This document shows positions 44,883-54,045 of a stretch of DNA of 64,000 nucleotides, piece by piece (position 1 is the stretch's first letter; each line of letters begins with the position of its first letter). Below the pieces are notes generated by a model that saw only the letters and a program-made list of their open reading frames with translations, was not told the DNA's origin and made no database searches. Position numbers and translations under genes: made by a program. This DNA is from Marinoscillum sp040218045 (lineage in GTDB: Bacteria; Bacteroidota; Bacteroidia; Cytophagales; Cyclobacteriaceae): assembly GCA_040218045.1 (NCBI GenBank), contig JAVJQA010000040.1:1-64000 (forward strand), given 5' to 3'.

Positions 44883-46946
44883 CTACCGACTCACCGGCAG
44901 CCAAATAGCCATATCAGCTTCTTGACGGTTTGCCCATGCAAAATGTGGGATTAGTTTAATGTCAATTTCCTCTGTTTGTGCACTAAATTCACGGTAAAGC
45001 CCTTCTTTCTTGCTTCTGTTTACAAGTTTTGCTTTGCCGGTCAGTGCCATCACTTCTGAGTTGGCGATGGTCGTCTTTTCGGGAGTGAGGTTGATATTTG
45101 CAGGAATGATTACATTCGATAGACTTTGACCTTCTTTCAGGTCATTGGCTTCCAGACAGTAAACCAATGGGCCACGTTTTACCGCTACCATGTTCTGCGT
45201 GGCTTCTACAAGTGGGCTTGCTTCAATGAGTGTTGCTGGCATGTCCAGCTCAAGGATGATTTTATCTCCTTCATTCCATTTTTTGGATACGCTCAGGTAT
45301 CCGTTTTCTTCACTGCTATCCACCGTTTCTCCATTGATGGTTAACGTTGCTTTTTTGCACCAGTCTGGTATTCTGAAGTTTAAACCCTTTTCTGACGGAG
45401 GTGCCTCAATAAGGTTAAGTGTAATTTTTCCAGCCCATGGGTAGTTGGTGGATTGAGTCAGGGCAATTTCCTCATCACCAAGTTTTGTTTTCAGCTCACT
45501 TGCAGCATACATGTTGAGCCAAATTCCATCATCACTCTTACTGTATAGATAATTTGAAATTTCAGCGATAGTCCGGATCGTATTTGGTGGACAGCAGTTT
45601 GAATAAGAGATGTATTCTTCGCGCACATTCGGCCAACGCAATTGATAAGGCAAGTTGGTTTGATGACTTAATGGGTTGGTGTAGAAATAGCCTTTGCCGT
45701 TTAGATTTACTCCTGATAATACGCTGTTAAACATTGTCAGCTCCATCAAATCAGCATACTTGGAATCCGCTGTAGTTAGTAGCATTCTGTAGTTCCAAAG
45801 TACGCTCCCAATATTGGCACAAGTCTCATTGTGTGCTCCGGCATTGGGCAATTCATACTCCTGGCCATATGCCTGATGCACCTGCTGGATTTCGGCTGGA
45901 TTGTAAGAAGTACCATTTGGTGAAACGCCATCATACAGCGCACCGCAACCCCCTGTGATATAAAGCTTGGTGTTAACCAGGTTATCCCAGATTTTGTCAA
46001 GGGTTTCTTTGAGCGATTCATCACCAGTTTCGGCATATACATCGGCTACCCCAGCGTAGAGGTAATTTGCTCTTACTGCATGGCCTACGGCTTTTTCCTG
46101 GTCCCTGAATGGGATCCTATCCTGGTTGTGGTCTGTGCCATTTTCCACCATTCCCCGGATGTCAATAAACTTCTTGGCCAGCTCCAGGTACTTTTCATCA
46201 CCAGTTGTTCTGTACATTTCAATCGTTCCCATATAGTGTGATGGACAGATGGCATTCAGCGCCATTTTCTCAGGAAATTTCTCAGTGTAGACAAACAGGT
46301 AGTCCGCTGCTTTTTTGGCGATTTCCATCAATGACGTTTTGCCCGTAGCCTTGTAATGTACAGTGGCAGCAGTCATCAAGTGACCCATGTTGTAGCTTTC
46401 AAAGTCCATACGATCTTTGAATTCCACAGCCGACTGAGGATTGTTCTTGGCCTTAATCATCACGGGAGTGTGGATGTAGCCATCATTTCTCTGTGATGCT
46501 TTAATCAGCGGGATTACCTCATCGATCATCTGGTTGAATTCTTCATCACCAGATATTGCGTAAGCCATGCTCGCTGCTTCAATTAGTTTATAAAAATCTC
46601 CATCGTGAAATGGCGCTCCTTCGTGGATACCTTCGGCTTCACCAGCCGCAATCTTAAAGTTTTCGAGTGCGTGGCTGACCTCAGCATCACTATAAATGCT
46701 CCACATCTCTGGAATCATAGTATTCATACAAACATTCAAACGGTCCTTCCAAAACCCATCTGTAAGCGTCACCTCCTGGAAATCTACCGGTTTCAGCTGG
46801 GCATAGGGACTCTTATTGGTATTGACCAGGCTTTTGTTTTCAGTGAGCACTGTTGCATTTAATGGTTCAGGAGTAGCTGTGGTAGTTTGTTCCTGCTGAT
46901 TGCATGCAAACAGAAGAGCTATTAGAGAAAATTGTAGGTACTTCAT
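44883..46946 (-). CDS. GH127 beta-L-arabinofuranosidase, lipoprotein
   Basis: A 687-residue enzyme with a lipoprotein signal (FSLIALLFAC). The family's zinc-thiolate active site is visible: Glu 374 and Cys 376 in AHNETCANIG, and the Cys pair 451-452 in YSNCCPPNT, the second set including the nucleophilic Cys. Length and the (alpha/alpha)6 barrel plus beta-domain ending match GH127. It would remove arabinofuranose (or, in some relatives, other sugars) from pectin side chains. Single gene, divergent from the RuBisCO-like protein module across 116 bp, so the two may share control. Confidence 0.92.
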   Translation of the reverse strand: MKYLQFSLIALLFACNQQEQTTTATPEPLNATVLTENKSLVNTNKSPYAQLKPVDFQEVTLTDGFWKDRLNVCMNTMIPEMWSIYSDAEVSHALENFKIAAGEAEGIHEGAPFHDGDFYKLIEAASMAYAISGDEEFNQMIDEVIPLIKASQRNDGYIHTPVMIKAKNNPQSAVEFKDRMDFESYNMGHLMTAATVHYKATGKTSLMEIAKKAADYLFVYTEKFPEKMALNAICPSHYMGTIEMYRTTGDEKYLELAKKFIDIRGMVENGTDHNQDRIPFRDQEKAVGHAVRANYLYAGVADVYAETGDESLKETLDKIWDNLVNTKLYITGGCGALYDGVSPNGTSYNPAEIQQVHQAYGQEYELPNAGAHNETCANIGSVLWNYRMLLTTADSKYADLMELTMFNSVLSGVNLNGKGYFYTNPLSHQTNLPYQLRWPNVREEYISYSNCCPPNTIRTIAEISNYLYSKSDDGIWLNMYAASELKTKLGDEEIALTQSTNYPWAGKITLNLIEAPPSEKGLNFRIPDWCKKATLTINGETVDSSEENGYLSVSKKWNEGDKIILELDMPATLIEASPLVEATQNMVAVKRGPLVYCLEANDLKEGQSLSNVIIPANINLTPEKTTIANSEVMALTGKAKLVNRSKKEGLYREFSAQTEEIDIKLIPHFAWANRQEADMAIWLPVSR

Positions 46947-47062
46947 TGCGATTTGGTGTTGTCTTAGGTGGCCAATTTCCTAAATTTCAACATCATCTCG
47001 TACAGGAAATAGCAGGACACTTATTCCTTTTATGACTTTGATATTTACAAAAAGCGACTAGG

Positions 47063-48307
47063 ATGGAAAGAATAACTGCCACATATCTGGTGGAGACACC
47101 GTACGATTTGAAAGATGCCGCGGCTATAATGGCCGGTGAGCAATCTAGCGGTACGTTCGTTTCTGTACCTGGTGAAACCGAGGAATTGAAAAAGAGATTT
47201 GCTGCACGGGTAGAGGAAGTAGAGGAGATTGAGCAAGTGGATCAGCCGAGTATTCCAGGTGATTTTGGGAAAACAGGTAAATTCACTCGCGGTAAAATCA
47301 AAGTCTCATGGTCAGTTGAAAATTTTGAGGTTAATGTTCCTGTGCTTATTTCTACACTTCAGGGAAACTTGTATGAGCTCCGCCAATTTACCGGATTAAA
47401 ACTCGATGATTTCGAGTTGCCAGGTGTTTATAAAGATCACTTCAATGGGCCGTGGTATGGAGCTAAGGGCACCAAGGAATTAGCTTCAGTTCCTGCTGAT
47501 CGGCCAATGATCGGCACCATTATCAAACCAAGCGTCGGGCTCACACCATCAGAGACAGCTACCATTGTTAAGGAGTTAATAGAGGCAGGCATAGATTTTA
47601 TCAAAGATGATGAGTTGATGGGCTCTACGGCCAATTCTTCTTTTTCGAAGCGCGTGACCTCAATCATGCGCGTCATCAACGACCATGCAGACAAGACTGG
47701 CAAAAAAGTGATGTACGCTTTTAACATCACCGAAGATATGGATACCATGAAAGCCAACTATGAGCGTGTGCTTAACGCTGGAGGCACCTGTGCCATGGTT
47801 AGTGTCAACAGCGTGGGCTGGAATGCTGTACGCGATATATGCGAAGAAGGCGAGTTGTCTATTCATGCACACCGAAATGGCTGGGGCATGCTCAACAGAC
47901 ATCCTTATTTAGGAATCAACTTCCCCGCATATAGCAAGCTCTGGCGCATGGCTGGAGTAGATCAGCTTCACGTCAATGGGATTAGAAACAAATTTTGGGA
48001 GTCTGATGAATCGGTGATCCGATCGATCAAGTCATGCTTAACTCCATTTATCAATGATCAGGTTATTTTACCTGTTGTTTCTTCCGGTCAATGGGGTGGT
48101 CAGGCTTTTGATACTTATAAATACACTCAAACTACTGACCTACTATATATGGCTGGCGGTGGCATTATGGCACACCCTTCAGGGCCAGCTGGTGGAGTAA
48201 GAGCACTACAGCAAGCGTGGGAGGGAGCCGTGTCAGGGTTAACCCTGAAGGAGGCAGCAGGAAAATATAAAGAGTTTGGCGAGTCAGTTGAAAAGTTTGG
48301 GAAGTGA
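47063..48307 (+). CDS. RuBisCO-like protein (form IV), OiaX-type candidate
   Basis: A 414-residue RuBisCO large-subunit homologue. Aligned by motif, Lys 155 (GTIIKPSVGL) matches RuBisCO K175; Lys 181, Asp 183 and Glu 184 (DFIKDDELMG) match the carbamylated Lys and metal ligands; His 270-Arg 271 match H294-R295; His 303 and Lys 310 (LHVNGIRNK) match H327 and K334; AGGGIMAHPSG is the phosphate loop. K177 is replaced by Ser 157, so CO2 fixation is not expected. The next gene is a DUF1537 kinase, coupled by overlap. That pairing is known from D-apiose catabolism, where the RLP OiaX cleaves 3-oxo-isoapionate 4-phosphate. A related sugar-acid phosphate is possible. Confidence 0.87.
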   Translation: MERITATYLVETPYDLKDAAAIMAGEQSSGTFVSVPGETEELKKRFAARVEEVEEIEQVDQPSIPGDFGKTGKFTRGKIKVSWSVENFEVNVPVLISTLQGNLYELRQFTGLKLDDFELPGVYKDHFNGPWYGAKGTKELASVPADRPMIGTIIKPSVGLTPSETATIVKELIEAGIDFIKDDELMGSTANSSFSKRVTSIMRVINDHADKTGKKVMYAFNITEDMDTMKANYERVLNAGGTCAMVSVNSVGWNAVRDICEEGELSIHAHRNGWGMLNRHPYLGINFPAYSKLWRMAGVDQLHVNGIRNKFWESDESVIRSIKSCLTPFINDQVILPVVSSGQWGGQAFDTYKYTQTTDLLYMAGGGIMAHPSGPAGGVRALQQAWEGAVSGLTLKEAAGKYKEFGESVEKFGK

Positions 48308-49686
48308 GCAAGCCTACTCACATAAAGCTCGCATTTTATGGTGATGACTTTACTGGATCCACGGATGCTTTGGAGTTTCTCACCAGAGCGGGAGCACGAA
48401 CGGTACTGTTTCTGAGGAATCCCGACTCGGAAATGATGGCACGATTTGGTGACATTGATGCTATAGGCGTTGCGGGTATGACTCGATCTATGGCTCCCGA
48501 TGAAATGGCGCAGGTGCTCAGTGAAGCATTCGAGTCGCTAAAAAAACTGGATACTGACCATGTTCATTATAAAGTCTGTTCTACATTCGACTCATCACCT
48601 GAGATTGGTAACATAGGTACTGCGATTGATATTGGACAGAAGGTTTTTGACAATCCATTCACACCGATTTTGGTTGCTGCACCTAATTTGGGCAGATATT
48701 CTGCTTTTGGTAATCTCTTCGCGAGAATGGGCATCGGCAGTGAAGGTGCTATATACAGACTTGACGAGCATCCATCGATGAGCAAACATCCCACCACGCC
48801 AGCTTTGGATGGCGACTTACGGGATCACTTGGCCAAGCAGGTCAACATGAAAATGGGATTGATTGATTTGACTGATTTAGTAAAATCGGATGAAGCTATT
48901 TTAGAAAAAATTGAGAACCTGAAATCAGAAGGAACTGAGGTGGTTTTCTTTGATGCGATGTATGAAGATCAAATGCAGCTGATCGGTTCGGTGCTCCATC
49001 AATTGGCTCCAAAGCCATTATTCTCGGTTGGTTCATCGGGTATTGAAAAGGCACTGGGGGATTTTTGGGGTGCTAAAAAAGAGCTGTCTCCACGGTCTGA
49101 CTGGCAAGCTGTAAAAGAAGAACCAACAATACTGGTCTTGTCGGGGAGTGCCTCACCTGTCACGGCTGATCAAATCGAAGAGGCGGAATCTTTAGGTTGG
49201 GAATCCGTTGGTCTTGAGGTCGATGCCTTGAAGGATCCTGAGCGCTATCAGGTAGGATATGTTGGGCGCATTATCAACGCGCTAATCGAGCAGAAAAGTG
49301 TGATATTCCATACTTGTAAAGGGCCGAATGATAAACGGATTGCTGAAACCGAAGATTATTTTACCAGCCTTGGTTTGTCATCACTTGAGATGCGCAAAGA
49401 GACAGCCAGACAGTTTGGAGGATTTCTTGGAAAAATTGCACGTGAAGTGCTTTCCAAAGTTGAGGTAAACCGCCTGGTGATTGCCGGAGGTGATACGTCG
49501 AGTTATGCTGCAAGGGCATTGGGTATCGACGCAGTAGAAATGATTGCTCGTATAGTCACCGGGGCACCATTGTGTAGAGCCTATGCAGAAGGGTCTCCAG
49601 CTGATGGTCTCCAGATTAATCTGAAAGGTGGACAAGTCGGGGATCGGAACTATTTTGAAGCATTAAGAAAAGGAAGACTGAATTAA
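48304..49686 (+). CDS. DUF1537 four-carbon/branched sugar-acid kinase
   Basis: A 460-residue acid-sugar kinase. The N-terminal substrate domain has KLAFYGDDFTGSTDALEFL and HYKVCSTFDSSPEIGNIG; the C-terminal ATP domain has LVLSGSASPVTADQI and LVIAGGDTSSYAARALGI. Known members phosphorylate threonate, erythronate derivatives and 3-oxo-isoapionate. It starts at a GTG that overlaps the RLP stop (GTGA), indicating tight coupling, and no PdxA2 or class II aldolase (the usual DUF1537 partners) is present. The kinase-RLP pair therefore probably makes and then cleaves one phosphorylated sugar acid. Confidence 0.9.
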   Translation: MSKPTHIKLAFYGDDFTGSTDALEFLTRAGARTVLFLRNPDSEMMARFGDIDAIGVAGMTRSMAPDEMAQVLSEAFESLKKLDTDHVHYKVCSTFDSSPEIGNIGTAIDIGQKVFDNPFTPILVAAPNLGRYSAFGNLFARMGIGSEGAIYRLDEHPSMSKHPTTPALDGDLRDHLAKQVNMKMGLIDLTDLVKSDEAILEKIENLKSEGTEVVFFDAMYEDQMQLIGSVLHQLAPKPLFSVGSSGIEKALGDFWGAKKELSPRSDWQAVKEEPTILVLSGSASPVTADQIEEAESLGWESVGLEVDALKDPERYQVGYVGRIINALIEQKSVIFHTCKGPNDKRIAETEDYFTSLGLSSLEMRKETARQFGGFLGKIAREVLSKVEVNRLVIAGGDTSSYAARALGIDAVEMIARIVTGAPLCRAYAEGSPADGLQINLKGGQVGDRNYFEALRKGRLN

Positions 49687-49696
49687 ATTCAACATT

Positions 49697-50359
49697 ATGA
49701 CAAAGAAATTAGGCTTAATACATACATCGGCAACACTGGTTCCAGTATTTCAGGAATTGATCGATAAGTACCTGAAGGGTAAGGATATCAAAGTTTTCAA
49801 TATTGTGGATGATAGCTTGATTAAGAATACGATCGAGCGAAACAAATTGACTGAAGACACCTCCCGAAGAGTGGTCGATTATGTGGGATCGGCAGAGGCT
49901 GCCGGAGCAGACTATATCATGGTGACGTGTTCTTCTATTGGCTCGGCTGTAGAAGCTTCTGCGGCATTGACCGGTGTGCCTGTGCTCCGCGTAGATCAGC
50001 CTATGGCTGACCAGGCTGTGCAAATGGGAACCAAAATAGGCGTTGTAGCCACACTACCCACTACTCTGGAACCAACCAGTGATCTTGTAAGACGCAGAGC
50101 AATTGCCGCTGGAAAAGAAATTGAAATAACCTCAAGACTCTGCGAAGGAGCATTCGAGGTACTCATGGGTGGAGCTCCTGAAAAGCATGATGAAATGGTG
50201 GCAAGCGCACTTAAGGAACTCTCTACCCAGGTAGATGTGATCCTTTTGGCTCAGGCGTCTATGGCAAGGGTAGTTGGCCGGCTGTCGGAAGACGATAAGA
50301 AGGTGCCAATACTTGCCAGCCCACCGATTGCGATGGAGTATCTCTCAAAAGTGCTCTAA
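49697..50359 (+). CDS. Asp/Glu racemase-fold protein with only the first active-site Cys
   Basis: A 220-residue protein of the Asp/Glu/hydantoin racemase superfamily. The first half-site is intact (Cys 78 in IMVTCSSIGSAVEA). In the second half the position where racemases carry a Cys (in a G-C-T-H-like block) reads VILLAQASMARVV, so that Cys is absent; Cys 149 (SRLCEGAFEVL) lies elsewhere. Single-Cys members of the fold include decarboxylases and isomerases rather than racemases. It is 10 bp after the kinase and abuts the transporter gene, so it belongs to the same pathway; the reaction is unknown. Confidence 0.82.
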   Translation: MTKKLGLIHTSATLVPVFQELIDKYLKGKDIKVFNIVDDSLIKNTIERNKLTEDTSRRVVDYVGSAEAAGADYIMVTCSSIGSAVEASAALTGVPVLRVDQPMADQAVQMGTKIGVVATLPTTLEPTSDLVRRRAIAAGKEIEITSRLCEGAFEVLMGGAPEKHDEMVASALKELSTQVDVILLAQASMARVVGRLSEDDKKVPILASPPIAMEYLSKVL

Positions 50360-51613
50360 ATGAGCCGAATTCAGAAATATGTTCTTTGGGCTTGTATTCC
50401 GTTGTCCCTTTCGTTGCTCCTTTGCTTGCTAGCTGATCTGGAGCCATGGGTAAAACCAATGGCCGTCGCCCTGGCTTTGTCTGTCGCCATAGGAATTGGA
50501 TCAGTAACAAGTCTAAATAGCTATCAGTATACTTTCTGGATTTTGGCGGCCATTGTTTGTGCGTTGCTATACCCAGCCAGATTTCTAAGTGTAGGGGGAG
50601 TAGATCTTCGCAATCCCTGGTTGATTCTTATTGTCGTTCAGCTCGTGATGTTTGGTATGGGTACACAGATGAGCCTAAAAGACTTCTCGGGCATTAAGTC
50701 TATGGGCAAAGGTGTGCTCGTGGGGATAGTATGTCAGTTTAGCATCATGCCTTTAATCGGTTTTCTGTTGACATTGGTGTTTGGGTTCGAACCTGAAATT
50801 GCAGCGGGAGTAGTGCTAATAGGCTCTTGTAGTAGTGGATTAGCCTCCAATGTGATGGTGTATTTAGCTAAGGCAAATCTTACCCTGTCCGTGACACTCA
50901 CGGCAGTGGCTACATTGATCGCACCGATTATGACTCCTCTGCTGATGAAGGTTTATGCGGGCACCTATGTGGAGGTAAGTTTCATCGGAATGTTCGTTCA
51001 GATCATCAAAATTGTGATTGTTCCTATTGGGGCGGCAATGCTTTATGATGGTTTGAAAACGCTTTCGGCTTCTTTCCGGAGAAAAGTCCTGATCTCAGCA
51101 GCTTTATCTGCGGTTTATTTGATGGCGTTTATTTTGCTGCCCATCCCGGAGAGCATTTATGTCTTTCTAGAACTGGTGGCATTTCTCGCCGGAGCGGTGA
51201 TGTTTGGATTGCTATTTTATTTCATGACTACAGTGGTTCATCATCTTCCTAAGCTAATGCCTCTGTTCTCCATGTTTGGAATCGTGTACTTCACATTGGT
51301 TACTACAGCTGCCAGTCGGGACAATATTTTGCAGATTGGCTTATTGTTGATTGTGGTGGCCATCCTTCACAATCTGCTTGGTTACACTTTTGGTTATTGG
51401 CTCAGCCGAATATTTGGGATGGACAAGCAGTCCTGCCGAACCATTGCGCTTGAGGTAGGACTTCAAAATGGTGGCATGGCTTCCGGGCTTGCAGGTGTCA
51501 TGGGAAAGCTGGCTACTCTTGGTCTGGCTTCTGCAGTATTCAGTCCCTGGATGAATATTTCAGGATCTATTTTGGCTAATTATTGGCGCAAAAAGTCAAA
51601 TCTCACAGAATAA
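50360..51613 (+). CDS. BASS-family (bile acid:Na+ symporter-like) transporter
   Basis: A 417-residue membrane protein with about ten hydrophobic segments. The SBF signature is visible: FGMGTQMSLKDFSGI and, in the crossing region, VLIGSCSSGLASNVMVYLAK, then the C-terminal EVGLQNGGMASGLAG. Family members use sodium to import organic acids. There is an N-terminal extra helical part of about 80 residues. The ATG follows the previous stop with no gap. Likely imports the acid or sugar used by this module, or an intermediate; sodium coupling is inferred from the family. Confidence 0.88.
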   Translation: MSRIQKYVLWACIPLSLSLLLCLLADLEPWVKPMAVALALSVAIGIGSVTSLNSYQYTFWILAAIVCALLYPARFLSVGGVDLRNPWLILIVVQLVMFGMGTQMSLKDFSGIKSMGKGVLVGIVCQFSIMPLIGFLLTLVFGFEPEIAAGVVLIGSCSSGLASNVMVYLAKANLTLSVTLTAVATLIAPIMTPLLMKVYAGTYVEVSFIGMFVQIIKIVIVPIGAAMLYDGLKTLSASFRRKVLISAALSAVYLMAFILLPIPESIYVFLELVAFLAGAVMFGLLFYFMTTVVHHLPKLMPLFSMFGIVYFTLVTTAASRDNILQIGLLLIVVAILHNLLGYTFGYWLSRIFGMDKQSCRTIALEVGLQNGGMASGLAGVMGKLATLGLASAVFSPWMNISGSILANYWRKKSNLTE

Positions 51614-51771
51614 ACACCCCCCAGGCTTGATCAAAGGCTAATTCTATAGTTTCATCTTCTTTTTTATTTTCACACGGCACAGGACAGGAAAGTTAGGCTA
51701 AAGCCCTCACTTATCTTACGAACTGAAATCATCTGATCCTGTGATCGACGCATTAACCGAATCAAACAAAA

Positions 51772-53187
51772 ATGGAGAATCAAAAAATAAGCCTGGGAGT
51801 AATTATTGGAAATAGGGATTTTTTCCCGGATAAGTTGGTGACCGAAGCTCGAGCTGATGTGCTCAAAGTACTGGAAGCGCAGGGAATTAATCCAATTATC
51901 CTTGGTGAAACAGATACAAAACTCGGAGGAGTAGAGACCTACACAGATGCCAAACAATGTGCCGATCTGTTCATAAAACATAAAGATGAGATCTTTGGAG
52001 TGTTGGTGGTATTGCCAAATTTCGGTGATGAAAGAGGAGTTGCAGATACCTTGCACCTGGCTGACCTCAAAGTGCCAGTGCTAATACAGGGATACCCTGA
52101 TGAGTTGAACAAACTCAACGTAGCCAACAGGCGTGATAGCTGGTGTGGCAAGATTTCGGTTTGCAACAACCTGTATCAGTATGGAATCAAATACACGCTT
52201 ACCTCTAAGCATGTAGTGCATCCGTCTGATCCAACCTTTGTTCAGGATTTGAATCAATTTTTGGGAGTCTGCCGTGTGGTGAAAGGGCTAAAGAATGTGC
52301 GGATCGGAGCGATCGGAGCCCGACCTACTGCGTTCAATACAGTTCGCTATAGCGAAAAAATACTCCAGAAAAATGGCATTTCGGTTGTTACGTGTGACTT
52401 GTCAGAAATCTTAGGCAATGCCAATAAGATTGACAACTCAGACCAGAGGGTAAAAGACCATCTCGACAAGATCAATAGCTACGCCTCTAAAGGTAAAACC
52501 CCAACAGAAGCCATGTTCCAGATTGCTAAGCTGGACGTGGTACTCAATGACTTTATGGAAGACAATGTATTGGATGCTTCGGCAATTCAGTGTTGGACGT
52601 CATTGCAGCAAAACTATGGTTGCAATGTGTGTACCAGCATGAGTATGATGAGTGAAAACATGATACCAAGTGCGTGCGAAGTGGATGTAACCGGTACGCT
52701 CAGCATGTATGCCATGCAGCTGGCTTCTGGGACACCAAGTGCTCTGGTAGATTGGAATAACAACTATGCTGATGATGATGAGAAGTGCGTGCTCTTCCAT
52801 TGCGGCAACTGGGCCAAATCATTCCTCCCGGATATTGAAATCAGCAATGCGCCGATTCTGGGAACAACAGTAGGAGTTGAGAACACATATGGCGCCCTTG
52901 ATGGACGTACGCCTGCCAGTCCTTTGACTTATGGTCGAATTAGCACAGACGATACACGAGGAGTGATCAAAGCCTATGTAGGTGATGGTCAACTCACTGA
53001 TGATGAACTGAATACTTTCGGAAACCGGGCTGTTGCACAGATTTCTGACCTTCAGGATTTGATGAATTATGTGTGCAAAAACGGATTTGAGCATCACGTG
53101 GTGATGAATGCATCACATACCTCTGCCGCCTTAAAAGAGGCTTTTGAAAACTACATGGGATGGGAAGTTTACCATCACAATGCATAA
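51772..53187 (+). CDS. L-fucose/L-arabinose-isomerase-like sugar isomerase
   Basis: A 471-residue protein of the fucose-isomerase-like group. Candidate manganese ligands are Glu 303 and Asp 305 (PSACEVDVTGTLSMYAM) and His 343 (VLFHCGNWAKSF). N-terminal part has the Rossmann-like start ISLGVIIGNRDFFPD and NVRIGAIGARPTAFNT. It is shorter than FucI (34193-35959) and clearly not its duplicate. It follows the transporter after a 158-bp gap, which may hold a second promoter, and is followed by split transketolase and kinase genes. An aldose-to-ketose step before phosphorylation is the natural reading; the sugar is unknown. Confidence 0.85.
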   Translation: MENQKISLGVIIGNRDFFPDKLVTEARADVLKVLEAQGINPIILGETDTKLGGVETYTDAKQCADLFIKHKDEIFGVLVVLPNFGDERGVADTLHLADLKVPVLIQGYPDELNKLNVANRRDSWCGKISVCNNLYQYGIKYTLTSKHVVHPSDPTFVQDLNQFLGVCRVVKGLKNVRIGAIGARPTAFNTVRYSEKILQKNGISVVTCDLSEILGNANKIDNSDQRVKDHLDKINSYASKGKTPTEAMFQIAKLDVVLNDFMEDNVLDASAIQCWTSLQQNYGCNVCTSMSMMSENMIPSACEVDVTGTLSMYAMQLASGTPSALVDWNNNYADDDEKCVLFHCGNWAKSFLPDIEISNAPILGTTVGVENTYGALDGRTPASPLTYGRISTDDTRGVIKAYVGDGQLTDDELNTFGNRAVAQISDLQDLMNYVCKNGFEHHVVMNASHTSAALKEAFENYMGWEVYHHNA

Positions 53188-53213
53188 AACCTTAGTCTTA
53201 AAAACTGACTAAA

Positions 53214-54038
53214 ATGACTGATAAAGAACTAAAACAGAATTCCATACACTTACGAAAAAATCTACTGAAGTATATCTACGGTGCCAAAGCCGGACATACA
53301 GGAGGTAGTTTGTCATGTGTGGATATTCTCAATGTATTATACAACCGGGTGCTTCATATTGATCCGAAGAATGCCAAAGATCCAAACCGCGATCGATACA
53401 TTCAGAGCAAGGGGCATTCGGTGGAAGCCTTATTCGTGACATTGGCCAATCGTGGGTTTTTCCCAGAATCTGACCTGGAAACTCTGTGCAAATATCAGTC
53501 ACATTATATAGGTCACCCGACTAAGAAAATCAATGGTGTAGAGCAGAATACGGGTGCTTTAGGTCATGGTTTACCAATCTGTGCAGGTGAGGCGATGGCT
53601 GCCAAAATGGACGAAAAGAGTCACCGGATCTACACCTTGGTGGGCGATGGAGAGCTACCTGAAGGATCAAACTGGGAAGCTATGATGATGGCAGCTCATT
53701 ACAAGCTTGATAACCTTTATGCGATTCTGGATTATAACAAGCAGCAGATAACAGGTGACAATCAGGATGTAATGAATTCACATCCTGTTAGAGAAAAAGT
53801 TGAAGCCTTCGGTTGGGCGGTAAAGGAAGTAGACGGACACAATTTGGAGGAAATTGAAGAGGCGCTGAATAATGGCCCGCTGGAAGATGGGAAACCAAGC
53901 TTCATCATCGCACATACCATCAAAGGAAAAGGAATCAGCTACATGGAACGTGTCTTAAAGTGGCACCACGGGGTGCCCAGTCCTGAACTTTATGAGCAGG
54001 CTCAAAATGAGCTGGATGAATTAGCAGCTACAATATAA
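53214..54038 (+). CDS. Transketolase N-terminal subunit
   Basis: A 274-residue ThDP-binding (PP) half of transketolase. Visible motifs: KAGHTGGSLSCVDIL with substrate His, SKGHSVEALFV, NTGALGHGLPICAGEA and the ThDP-magnesium motif VGDGELPEGSNWEAMMMA ending LDYNKQQ. It lacks the Pyr domain, which is encoded by the next gene 7 bp away. Split transketolases often serve specialised routes (for example apulose-4-phosphate transketolase), not the main pentose phosphate pathway. Confidence 0.92.
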   Translation: MTDKELKQNSIHLRKNLLKYIYGAKAGHTGGSLSCVDILNVLYNRVLHIDPKNAKDPNRDRYIQSKGHSVEALFVTLANRGFFPESDLETLCKYQSHYIGHPTKKINGVEQNTGALGHGLPICAGEAMAAKMDEKSHRIYTLVGDGELPEGSNWEAMMMAAHYKLDNLYAILDYNKQQITGDNQDVMNSHPVREKVEAFGWAVKEVDGHNLEEIEEALNNGPLEDGKPSFIIAHTIKGKGISYMERVLKWHHGVPSPELYEQAQNELDELAATI

Positions 54039-54045
54039 ACTGGAG

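Noticed and set aside
47063..48307. A CO2-fixing RuBisCO
   Set aside because: The K177 position is Ser, there is no phosphoribulokinase or small subunit, and the partner is a DUF1537 kinase; a form IV role is far more likely.
49697..50359. A simple aspartate or glutamate racemase
   Set aside because: The second catalytic Cys is missing and the operon context is sugar-acid catabolism.
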